Assembly: GCF_029541745.1 (NCBI RefSeq)
Contig: NZ_CP089746.1
Location: 8,007,559-8,071,558 of the forward strand
Length of the DNA stretch: 64,000 nt
Source of the DNA: Streptomyces sp. LX-29
GTDB taxonomy: Bacteria > Actinomycetota > Actinomycetes > Streptomycetales > Streptomycetaceae
Reading direction: 5' to 3'
Shown: positions 17,639 through 24,861 of the stretch, piece after piece
How positions within the stretch are numbered: position 1 is the first letter of the stretch
Layout: each line of letters starts with the position of its first letter
Made by a program: the position numbers and the translations under genes
Notes under the pieces: generated by a model
The model's database searches: none
What the model was told of the DNA's origin: nothing
The model's input: only the letters and a program-made list of their open reading frames with translations

Positions 17639-18532
17639 TCACGGAGCCCGCCGCACGCCGGGGACGACCGCGTAGGCACGGACGGGGAAGGTGCCGAAGC
17701 CTCTGACCCGGGGCGCGGCCGCGTGCAGCCGAGCGCCGTGGCGTGGGAGGTGGTCCAGACGGGTGAGGTGCTCCAGCACCGGGATGCCCGCGTCGAGCAG
17801 GACGGAGTGCGCCGGGCGTGCGTCGCCCCGCATGTCGTCGATGTTGGCGCTGTCGATGCCCACCAGTCGGGCGTCGGCTTCGGCGAGCGCCCGCGCGCCG
17901 TCTCCGGTGAGGTAAGGCGCGTCCCGGCCGTACGCCTCGGTGCCGAAGTGCCGGTCCCAGCCGGTGTGCAGCAGGACCGCCGCACCGGCCACCTCGACGC
18001 CGTCGAACGCGTCCGGGCCGATCCCGCGTTCGCCGTTCGGCGGCCCGGGCACCACGACGACCGGCAGGTCGGCGACGGCGTCCAGCGGCAGGTCGGCGAG
18101 GTCCGCCCGGTCGGGGTAGCGATGGAAGGGACTGTCGAGGTAGGTGCCGGTGTTGCCGACCATGCTGATCCGGTCGATCGCGAACTCCGTGCCCGCCTCG
18201 TAGTGGGCGCGGGACGCCTTTCGCGTCAGATGCGGGGTGATGACCGGGCCGGGCAGCCCGGGGAGGGTGACCATGCCTTCGGTGATCACATGGCTCAGGT
18301 CCACCAGTCGGGAGGGCGCCCGGACCTCGCGGTCCCGTTCGGCGGCCGCGGTGCCGGGGCACAGGCGCACGCGGTCGGCCGGCCCCAACCGGAGGGCCGC
18401 CACGAGCAGTTCGACGACCTGCCGCTCCGGCAGGTCGGAGCGCGGAACGTCCAGCGGGAAGCCCCGCACCCGCAGGGAGCCGCCGTCGGCCAGGGTCACA
18501 TCGGCGTCGATCAAGGTGGAGTGGTCGGTCAT
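17639..18532 (-). CDS. Cyclase-family (KynB-like) hydrolase
   Basis: A 297-aa protein, MTDHSTLIDADVTLADGGSL. The cyclase/kynurenine-formamidase domain is clear: VDLSHVITEGMVTLPGLPGP, then MVGNTGTYLDSPFHRYPD, then LLHTGWDRHFG and LVGIDSANIDDMRG. In the canonical HxGTHxDxPxH zinc motif the first two His are replaced by Asn and Tyr (NTGTYLDSPFH), so zinc binding must differ from KynB. Substrate unknown. ATG 18532 is preferred because AGGA lies eight bases upstream; an ATG at 18541 is possible. It is divergent from a LysR gene that probably controls it. Confidence 0.85.
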   Translation of the reverse strand: MTDHSTLIDADVTLADGGSLRVRGFPLDVPRSDLPERQVVELLVAALRLGPADRVRLCPGTAAAERDREVRAPSRLVDLSHVITEGMVTLPGLPGPVITPHLTRKASRAHYEAGTEFAIDRISMVGNTGTYLDSPFHRYPDRADLADLPLDAVADLPVVVVPGPPNGERGIGPDAFDGVEVAGAAVLLHTGWDRHFGTEAYGRDAPYLTGDGARALAEADARLVGIDSANIDDMRGDARPAHSVLLDAGIPVLEHLTRLDHLPRHGARLHAAAPRVRGFGTFPVRAYAVVPGVRRAP

Positions 18533-18566
18533 GACCCTCATCCTGTGTCGACCGCGCGTCGAGCGC

Positions 18567-18590
18567 CATCGAGTCCTTCTTCAGTCGATG
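18567..18590. promoter_or_regulatory. LysR-type operator between cyclase and lysR
   Basis: CATCGA (18567-18572) and TCGATG (18585-18590) form a perfect inverted repeat with a 12-bp spacer, midway between the two divergent start codons. Size and position fit a LysR recognition site. Confidence 0.6.
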
Positions 18591-18604
18591 TGTAGCGTCA
18601 CTGC

Positions 18605-19504
18605 ATGCAGATCGATCCACGGCGGCTGGCCGTGCTCCGCGCGGTGGCCGACTCCGGCGGCGTACTGGCGGCGGCGAGCATCCTCCATCTGACCCCGTCC
18701 GCCGTCTCGCAGCACATCGCGCGACTGGAGGCGGAGACGGGTGTGACCCTGCTGGACCGGTCACGGCTCGGCGGGCGCCGGACCGTCGGGCTCACCGCCG
18801 CCGGACGCCTGCTGGCCGGCCACGCCCGGCGGCTGACCGAGGTACTGGCCGACGCCGAGCGGGACCTCAGCGCCCTGACCGGGCAGGTGACCGGCCCGGT
18901 CGCGGTCGGGGCCTTCGTGACGGTACTGGAGAACCTGGTCGCCCCGGCGGCGGCCTCCCTCGCCGCCACCCACCCGCGGATCGAGGTCCGCATCCGGCAG
19001 ATCGAGCCGGAGCCGGGGCAGAGCGCCCTGCGCTCGGGCGCCCTGGACCTGCTGATCGTCGAGAGCGACGCCGCGGATGGCCCCGCCGAGGTCTCCGGAG
19101 CGCGCGCGGTGCACCTCCTCGACGACCCCTACCGCATCGCCGCCCCCGCCTCCTGGGGCCCGGTGGCGGACCTTCAGGCGCTCCTGGACCGGCCCTGGCT
19201 GAGCGGGCCGCCGGGCTCGGTCGCGCGGCGAGCCCTCGACCGGGTCGCCGCGCAGCACCGCACGCCGCTCAGGCGCGTCCACGAATGCCTCGACTTCTCC
19301 GCCACGCTGGCGGTCGTGGCATCGGGCCTGGCGGCGGCCGTGGTTCCGGCGCTGGCCCTGGCGCGCCGCGACGAGGGCGCCTTTCAGCTGCTGGACGCTC
19401 CGATGCTCGGTGCACGCCGCCTGGACCTGCTGCACCGCCCGGACCGCCATGAACCCAGCCCGGCCGCGCGCCTGGTCATCCAGGCCATTCGCGCCGTACG
19501 CTGA
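18605..19504 (+). CDS. LysR-family transcriptional regulator
   Basis: A 299-aa protein. The winged HTH is at residues 3-62 (DPRRLAVLRAVADSGGVLAA, then LTPSAVSQHIARLEAETG and LLDRSR), followed by a LysR substrate-binding domain with SGALDLLIVES and ASGLAAAVVPALAL. Length and layout are standard. It is divergent from the cyclase-family gene with a 24-bp palindromic span between them and is the likely regulator of that gene. The inducer is unknown. Confidence 0.9.
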   Translation: MQIDPRRLAVLRAVADSGGVLAAASILHLTPSAVSQHIARLEAETGVTLLDRSRLGGRRTVGLTAAGRLLAGHARRLTEVLADAERDLSALTGQVTGPVAVGAFVTVLENLVAPAAASLAATHPRIEVRIRQIEPEPGQSALRSGALDLLIVESDAADGPAEVSGARAVHLLDDPYRIAAPASWGPVADLQALLDRPWLSGPPGSVARRALDRVAAQHRTPLRRVHECLDFSATLAVVASGLAAAVVPALALARRDEGAFQLLDAPMLGARRLDLLHRPDRHEPSPAARLVIQAIRAVR

Positions 19505-19700
19505 CCGCGCTCCGAGCCCCTCGGTCGGTCGGGATCGCCACATCGCCGGGCGATCCGCGGCCCCGGCGCGACGGCGTGGCCGCCGCCGCGGTGGGCCCAC
19601 CGGGGCTCGGACTCCCGCGCTCAGTCCGCGGCGTGACCCTCGCACACCGCACGACCGGACCCGGCGTGACCCCGGCCCCCTCCGCCTCCACGGCTCGCCC

Positions 19701-20912
19701 TCACTGCCGGTACCCGCTCAGGAAGCGCCCGATCCGGCTGATCGCCGCGTCCAGGTCGTCGGCGTAGGGGAGGGTCAGGATCCGGAAGTGGTCGGGGCGC
19801 GGCCAACTGAAGCCGGTGCCCTGGACGACCTGGATCTTCTCCCGAAGCAGCAGGTCGAGCACGAACTTCTCATCGTCGTGGATCGGGTGCACCTTCGGGT
19901 CGATGCGCGGGAACGCGTACAGCGCGCCCTTCGGCTTCACACACGACACGCCGGGGATCTCGTTCAACTTCTCCCAGGCGCGGTCGCGCTGTTCGAGGAG
20001 GCGGCCGCCCGGGGCGGTCAGCTCCTTGATGGACTGGCGGCCGCCGAGCGCGGCCTGGATGGCGTACTGGGCCGGGGCGTTGGCGCACAGCCGCATGGAG
20101 GCGAGCATGGTCAGCCCCTCCAGATAGCTGCGCGCGTGCTGCCGGGGCCCGGACACCACCAGCCAGCCGGAGCGGAAACCCGCCACCCGGTGCGTCTTCG
20201 ACAGCCCGCAGAACGTGAGCACGACCAGGTCGGGGGCGAGGGTCGCGGCGGAGTGGTGCACGGCGTCGTCGTACAGGATCTGGTCGTAGATCTCGTCCGC
20301 GAAGACCATCAGCTGGTGGCGGCGGGCGAGTTCGAGGATGCCTTCCAGGATCTCCTTGGGGTAGACCGCGCCCGTCGGATTGTTGGGGTTGATGATGACC
20401 ACGGCCTTGGTGCGATCCGTGATCTTGGAGGCCATGTCGTCGAGGTCCGGATACCAGTCGGCCGACTCGTCGCAGACGTAGTGCACGGCCTTGCCGCCGG
20501 CGAGGGTGGTGACGGCGGTCCAGAGCGGGAAGTCGGGGGCGGGGATGAGAACTTCGTCCCCGTCCTCGAGAAGGGCCTGCACGGCCATGGAGACCAGCTC
20601 GGAGACGCCGTTGCCGAGGAAGACGTCGTCCACCGTGACATCCGTCAGGCCGATCGCCTGGTAGCGCTGGGCGACGGCGCGGCGAGCGGAGAGCACCCCG
20701 CGCGAGTCGGTGTAACCGTGCGCCTTGGGGAGCATCCGGATCATGTCCTGGACGATCTCCTCGGGGGCCTCGAAGCCGAACAGGGCCGGGTTCCCGGTGT
20801 TCAGGCGCAGCACGCTGTGGCCCGCCTCCTCCAGCGCGTTGGCGTGCTCGATCACCGGGCCCCGGATCTCGTAGCAGACCTCGCTGAGTTTGCTCGACTG
20901 CCGGAACTCCAT
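19701..20912 (-). CDS. alaA: Pyridoxal-phosphate aminotransferase, AlaA-like
   Basis: A 403-aa protein, MEFRQSSKLSEVCYEIRGPV. A fold-type I aminotransferase with the Schiff-base lysine K239 in CGLSKTHRVAGFRSGW, NPNNPTGAVYPKE (Asn175-Asn177 region), DEIYDQILYDD (residues 206-216) and the late FRILTLPY containing the carboxylate-binding Arg. The opening and length match E. coli AlaA (YfbQ), which makes alanine from pyruvate and glutamate. It is divergent from an HxlR regulator, with a double palindrome between them, and next to a D-Ala-D-Ala-ligase-like gene, so a role in the alanine supply is plausible but not shown. Confidence 0.88.
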   Translation of the reverse strand: MEFRQSSKLSEVCYEIRGPVIEHANALEEAGHSVLRLNTGNPALFGFEAPEEIVQDMIRMLPKAHGYTDSRGVLSARRAVAQRYQAIGLTDVTVDDVFLGNGVSELVSMAVQALLEDGDEVLIPAPDFPLWTAVTTLAGGKAVHYVCDESADWYPDLDDMASKITDRTKAVVIINPNNPTGAVYPKEILEGILELARRHQLMVFADEIYDQILYDDAVHHSAATLAPDLVVLTFCGLSKTHRVAGFRSGWLVVSGPRQHARSYLEGLTMLASMRLCANAPAQYAIQAALGGRQSIKELTAPGGRLLEQRDRAWEKLNEIPGVSCVKPKGALYAFPRIDPKVHPIHDDEKFVLDLLLREKIQVVQGTGFSWPRPDHFRILTLPYADDLDAAISRIGRFLSGYRQ

Positions 20913-20984
20913 GCCGTGCCCTCCTTGGTCCCGGGTCCCCGCTTCTCGGGTCCCACGGGCCTCGTCCGTACCTCAACCGTGATG

Positions 20985-21020
20985 CTTGGTTTTACCAAGT
21001 GTGAGCTTGGAAAGTCCAAC
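20985..21020. promoter_or_regulatory. Double palindromic operator (CTTGGWNNNWCCAAG), copy A
   Basis: CTTGGTTTTACCAAG (20985-20999) is a perfect 6-3-6 palindrome; CTTGGAAAGTCCAAC (21006-21020) matches it with one mismatch. Their centres are 21 bp apart, two helical turns. The site lies 21 bp before the HxlR start and 72 bp before the divergent aminotransferase start. The same pair with the same spacing occurs at 23337-23372. Confidence 0.75.
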
Positions 21021-21041
21021 ATCTTGTCTAGACTGCGCTGT

Positions 21042-21683
21042 ATGCCGCCACGTCAGCCACGCCGTCGAAGCTACGACCAGTACTGCGCCCTTGCCCGCAC
21101 CCTGGACGCCGTCGGGGACCGCTGGACCCTGCTGATCATCCGGGAGCTGCTGGCCGGACCGCGCCGGTACACCGACCTCCACGCCGACCTTCCCGGCGTC
21201 TCCACGGACGTGCTCGCCACGCGACTCAAGGACATGGAGGCGCAGGGGCTCGCGACGCGCCGAAAGCTCCCGCCGCCCGGAGCCGCGACGGTGTACGCGC
21301 TCACTCCGCGTGGGGCCGAGTTGCTGCCCGTGCTGACCGCGCTCGCCGAATGGGGCACGCCCGATCTCGCCGAACGCCGGGCCACCGACGCGCTGCGTGC
21401 GCACTGGTTCGCCCTGCCCCTCCGGCGCCGCCTTCCGGCGACCGAGGTCCCGGCCGTTGTCGACGTGGCCCTGGACGAGGGCGTGTTCCATGTGCGCCTC
21501 GGAGGCGAGGGGCCGGCGTACGGCGACGGGCCCGCCGAAACGCCGGCCGCCCGCCTCGTGCTCGACGCCGACACCTGCCACGAACTCTGCGAGGGGGCGC
21601 TCAGCGTGGAGCAGGGCGTCAAGGCGGGCCGGATCGAGGTGCTCGGCGACGGGCCGGTCGCCGCCGCGCTGCGCGGCGAGTGA
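21042..21683 (+). CDS. HxlR-family regulator with SCP2-like tail
   Basis: A 213-aa protein, MPPRQPRRRSYDQYCALART. Residues 12-105 are an HxlR winged helix (LDAVGDRWTLLIIRELLAGP, then RRYTDLHADLPGVSTDVLAT). Residues 130-213 resemble the SCP2-like sterol-carrier fold that follows HxlR domains in many actinobacterial proteins. Such proteins usually bind DNA as dimers and respond to redox or small ligands. It has a close double palindrome upstream and probably represses itself; the same palindrome before the GNAT gene at 22881-23312 suggests a second target. A single Cys at residue 15 might be a sensor, as in some HxlR proteins. Confidence 0.88.
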   Translation: MPPRQPRRRSYDQYCALARTLDAVGDRWTLLIIRELLAGPRRYTDLHADLPGVSTDVLATRLKDMEAQGLATRRKLPPPGAATVYALTPRGAELLPVLTALAEWGTPDLAERRATDALRAHWFALPLRRRLPATEVPAVVDVALDEGVFHVRLGGEGPAYGDGPAETPAARLVLDADTCHELCEGALSVEQGVKAGRIEVLGDGPVAAALRGE

Positions 21684-21730
21684 TCCGAACCGCGCGGGCG
21701 CGCCCTGGTGCCCCCACCCGCCTCGGCCGC

Positions 21731-22774
21731 TCAGCGCGTCGCGAGGTCCACGATGCGCTGGATCAGGTCCGGATAGGTCCAGCCGGACCCGGTCGCGGCG
21801 AGGGGCAACAGGCTCGTCGCCGTCAGCCCCGGGAGCGCGTTCACCTCGAGGCACCTCGGCGCACCGCCGGCGTCGCAGCGGAAATCCGTGCGCGAGTAGG
21901 TGCCTCCACCGAAGCCCAGGGCCCGGTGCGCGCGGAGGGCCGTCTCCTGCAGTCGGGAGGCGAAGTCCCCGGGGACCCGGGCCGGACACACCTCGCTGAC
22001 CGCTCCGGGCTGGTACTTCGCCGTGTAGTCGAACAACGGCGTCGTCAGCTCGATCTCGACCACGGGGAGCGCCTGACCGCCGACCACGGCCACGGTGAAC
22101 TCCCGCCCCGAGAGGAACGGCTCCACCATCAGCTCGACGTCATCGGAGCGGGGGTGCCCCTCGGTCGCGATCCGCGTCAGCTCGGCGAGCGAGTCGACCC
22201 GGTGGACCGACACGCTCGAACCGTCCGCGACCGGCTTGACCACCGCCGGGCCGGCCGCCACCAGCCGCCGCACCTCACCCGGGACCTCACCCGCCGCAGG
22301 CCGCCACAGCACCCGCTCGGTCACCGGCACCCCCGCCGCATCCAGCACCGCCTGCGCCCGCCCCTTGTGCCAGGCCGCCGCGCAGACCGCGCTGCCCGCA
22401 CCCGTGAACCGCACGCCGGCCATCTCCAGCAGCGCCTGCACATGCCCGTCCTCGCCCCAGCCGCCGTGCAGCGCCAGGAAGACCAGCTCCGCGCCGCGCA
22501 GCAGCTCCAGGACCGGACCGCCGGTCAGCGCGGCGTGCATGCGCTGCCGCATCCGATGCCGGTCCGGGAGGGACGGCGGCTCCTTTCCCACCGCCACCCC
22601 GTCGACCGCGTCCCCGGGGCGTAGCGGCCCGGCCAGGACCGGCACCGCCGCGGCCGGGTCGACCAGCACCACCTCGTGTCCCCGCTCCAGCAGGGCGCGG
22701 GTCACCGACCAGCCCGAGGCCAGGGAGACGTCGCGCTCCGGACTCTCTCCACCGCACAAGATCACAACACGCAT
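21731..22774 (-). CDS. D-alanine-D-alanine-ligase-like ATP-grasp enzyme
   Basis: A 347-aa protein, MRVVILCGGESPERDVSLAS. Ddl motifs are present: the GGESPERDVSLASG opening (PF01820), LHGGWGEDGHVQALLEMAGV near residue 100, VVKPVADGSSVSVHRV in the ATP-grasp domain, and EVNALPGLTATSLLPLAA, which closes the metal and omega loop. A housekeeping ddl normally lies elsewhere in Streptomyces, so this is an accessory copy. It may serve D-Ala-D-Ala or a related dipeptide or depsipeptide; there are no vanH or vanX genes nearby. It lies 106 bp downstream of a GNAT gene on the same strand and may share its promoter. Confidence 0.85.
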   Translation of the reverse strand: MRVVILCGGESPERDVSLASGWSVTRALLERGHEVVLVDPAAAVPVLAGPLRPGDAVDGVAVGKEPPSLPDRHRMRQRMHAALTGGPVLELLRGAELVFLALHGGWGEDGHVQALLEMAGVRFTGAGSAVCAAAWHKGRAQAVLDAAGVPVTERVLWRPAAGEVPGEVRRLVAAGPAVVKPVADGSSVSVHRVDSLAELTRIATEGHPRSDDVELMVEPFLSGREFTVAVVGGQALPVVEIELTTPLFDYTAKYQPGAVSEVCPARVPGDFASRLQETALRAHRALGFGGGTYSRTDFRCDAGGAPRCLEVNALPGLTATSLLPLAATGSGWTYPDLIQRIVDLATR

Positions 22775-22880
22775 ACCGATTTCGTCACCTGTCTCCGGCC
22801 TGGTTCGCGGCTGCCTCTGGGCCGGCCGGTCGGCTCAGACGCTGCGTGGAGGGGGCGGTCAACCGGTCGTCACACCGGTC

Positions 22881-23312
22881 TCATCCCGCCGAGTTCAAGA
22901 TCATCAGCTTGTCCGGGTTCGGGAGGGCCACGAAGCCGACCTTCGCGTAGACCGCGTGGGCGTCGAGCGTGGAGAGCATGACGCGATTGAGGTGGTAGGG
23001 CGCGAGGTGGTCGCGTACGGCGCCCGCCAGCCAGGTGCCGAGCCCCCTCCCGCGGTGCGCGGGGGCGACGTAGACGTCGCACAGCCAGGCGAAGGTCGCC
23101 GAGTCGGTGACGACGCGCGCGTAGGCGACCTGAGGGCCGGCGGCGTCGTGGACGGCGAAGTTGAGAGAGCCCCGCACCGACTGCTCGACGGCTTCCCGAC
23201 TGCGCCCCAGCGCCCAGTACGTGTCCGTCGAGAGCCAGTGGTGCACCAGGTCGATGTCGATACGGCTCGGATCCGTGGAGAGCTCGTAGCCGTCTTCCCT
23301 GCTAGTGATCAT
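22881..23312 (-). CDS. GNAT-family acetyltransferase under the double palindrome
   Basis: A 143-aa protein, MITSREDGYELSTDPSRIDI. Motif A is CDVYVAPAHRGRGLGTWLAG, and LSTLDAHAVYAKVGFVALPN forms the last GNAT strand. It belongs to the short Acetyltransf_1 type close to E. coli YjgM/YhhY-like proteins, with the DIDLVHHWLSTDTYWALGRS start. The substrate is unknown. Twenty-five bases before the start codon lies the paired CTTGGANNNTCCAAG operator, so this gene is probably controlled by the HxlR regulator encoded at 21042-21683. Confidence 0.85.
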   Translation of the reverse strand: MITSREDGYELSTDPSRIDIDLVHHWLSTDTYWALGRSREAVEQSVRGSLNFAVHDAAGPQVAYARVVTDSATFAWLCDVYVAPAHRGRGLGTWLAGAVRDHLAPYHLNRVMLSTLDAHAVYAKVGFVALPNPDKLMILNSAG

Positions 23313-23336
23313 GCTCAGGAAGCGTACACGGCGTTA

Positions 23337-23372
23337 CTTGGATATTCCAAGCAATGACTTGGAATATCCAAG
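23337..23372. promoter_or_regulatory. Double palindromic operator (CTTGGWNNNWCCAAG), copy B
   Basis: CTTGGATATTCCAAG (23337-23351) and CTTGGAATATCCAAG (23358-23372) are both perfect 6-3-6 palindromes, with centres 21 bp apart, identical to the arrangement at 20985-21020. The site is upstream of the GNAT gene that starts at 23312. Confidence 0.8.
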
Positions 23373-23402
23373 TAGATATCTCCTGGATGGTCCGCGTCCT
23401 GG

Positions 23403-24503
23403 TCAGCCGGCGTGCGACAGGTCGCGCCGGGTGACCACGAGGATGGCCATGTCGTCCTCGTGTTCGCCCTCGGTCCAGCGGCCGACATCGTCGGTGAGGG
23501 CGTCCACCAGCGCGTCGGGGTCCCTGAACCGCCGGCGCATGCGGCGCGAGGCGACCGGGTCGTAGAAGGTCCCCCGCCTGTCCCGCGCCTCGGTGACGCC
23601 GTCCGTCACCAGCAGCAGCGACGCCCCCGGAGGCAGCCGCACCACATCGGCGGCAACGGGGTCGGCAGGCGCGATATCGCCCAGCCCCACCCCGAGAGGC
23701 AACTGCGGGACGGTCGGGTCGAGCCGTACGAGCCGGCCGTCGTGCGCCAGATACGGGGGGGGATGCCCCCGGTTCACCAGGCTCACCACCTCACCGTCGG
23801 CGGACACCTCGGCCAGCACGGCGGTGGTGAAGCCCTCCGTGGAGATCACCGGGCCGCCCTGGGCCGCCGCCCTGGCCATCGCCTCGTCCATCCGCCGCCC
23901 CAGGGTGTCCACCGTGGGAGCGTGTTCGGCCTCCTGGCGGAACGCGCCGATCGCGACCGCCACCGCCGCGACGGCCGCGATGCCCTTGCCCCGCACATCC
24001 CCGATGATCATCCGCACCCCGAACGGCGTCTCCTGCACCGCGAAGAGATCGCCGCCGATCCGCGCCTCGGCATGCGCCGCCGTATACCCCGCGGCCACGG
24101 CCAGCGGCCCGACCACCCGCGGCGGGTCCGGAAGCACCGCCCGCTGGGCCGCCTCCGCCACATCCCTGGCAAGCGCCAGATCACGGCCTTGCCGCGCGAT
24201 GAGCCGGTTGACCGCGAGCGCCAGTACGCCGATCGTGCCGACCACGGCCAGATCGACGAGCAACGGCGTCGCCGGGCGTCCGCGCTCGATGTCCACCGCC
24301 ACCGAGACCACACACGTGACACACACGACGGCGAGCGCGGAGCGGAAGGAGAGCATGGCACCCGCGACGAGCGGGGCGGCGGCCAGCAGCGGAAGTCCCG
24401 TGTACGGCTGGGGCGCGAAAAGGTTCAGCAGCACGCCGACCACGAGGACCAGCGCCGCGAGCACCCACGGCACCTTCGTGAGCGTGGGGTGCAGGACTTT
24501 CAC
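23403..24503 (-). CDS. SpoIIE-type PP2C phosphatase, membrane-bound
   Basis: A 366-aa protein, MKVLHPTLTKVPWVLAALVL. Residues 12-110 hold four membrane segments; the catalytic domain contains EARIGGDLFAVQETPFGVRM, IIGDVRGKGIAAVAAVAVAI, LVNRGHPPPYL, LLLVTDGVTEARD and EDDMAILVV, all intact SpoIIE motifs. It is a close relative of the phosphatase at 16332 in layout. No anti-sigma or STAS partner is adjacent, so the target is unknown. The ATG at 24503 is preceded by AGGAGATGCACTGTGAAAG in the mRNA sense, giving a strong ribosome site. Confidence 0.9.
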   Translation of the reverse strand: MKVLHPTLTKVPWVLAALVLVVGVLLNLFAPQPYTGLPLLAAAPLVAGAMLSFRSALAVVCVTCVVSVAVDIERGRPATPLLVDLAVVGTIGVLALAVNRLIARQGRDLALARDVAEAAQRAVLPDPPRVVGPLAVAAGYTAAHAEARIGGDLFAVQETPFGVRMIIGDVRGKGIAAVAAVAVAIGAFRQEAEHAPTVDTLGRRMDEAMARAAAQGGPVISTEGFTTAVLAEVSADGEVVSLVNRGHPPPYLAHDGRLVRLDPTVPQLPLGVGLGDIAPADPVAADVVRLPPGASLLLVTDGVTEARDRRGTFYDPVASRRMRRRFRDPDALVDALTDDVGRWTEGEHEDDMAILVVTRRDLSHAG

Positions 24504-24797
24504 AGTGCATCTCCTGCTGCCGAGCCGCGCTCACGACCAGAAGAAACGGAGCCGACCGCACGGTCTGCCCTTACCACACCACTTTCACACTTCCGATGAC
24601 TTCACATATACGCCTCGCGAGCCGAACGCGCGCGTCGCCGGCACCCCCCCCCGTGTCGACGACATGACCCGCGCCGACAGGTGGGGGACGATCCCACCGA
24701 CGGCACGCCCCACCGGAGATGCCTGGACGTGCCGCCTTTCGTACACCCGGTGTTCACCGCGCAACCGTGTTCCGGTCCGGTGAGTCTCACCTTCCAG
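24504..24797. other. Divergent intergenic region
   Basis: About 290 bases between the phosphatase and the FG-GAP gene. The phosphatase side is AT-richer near 24560-24610 and likely holds its promoter. No gene or RNA is recognised. Confidence 0.35.
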
Positions 24798-24849
24798 ATC
24801 ACGCGAACCACGCTCCGTGCGTCATCACGCGAACCACGCTCCACGCGTC
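24798..24849. repeat. 26-bp direct repeat, two tandem copies
   Basis: Units 24798-24823 and 24824-24849 both read ATCACGCGAACCACGCTCC followed by RYGCGTC. They lie immediately before the ribosome site (GGGAGGAAC) of the FG-GAP gene, so they are in its promoter or leader and could be a tandem binding site. Confidence 0.75.
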
Positions 24850-24861
24850 CTGGGAGGAACC

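Noticed and set aside
21731..22774. Ddl-like gene read as a vancomycin-resistance ligase (VanA/B type)
   Set aside because: No vanH, vanX, vanRS or other van genes are adjacent, and motif reading alone cannot separate D-Ala from D-Lac ligases.
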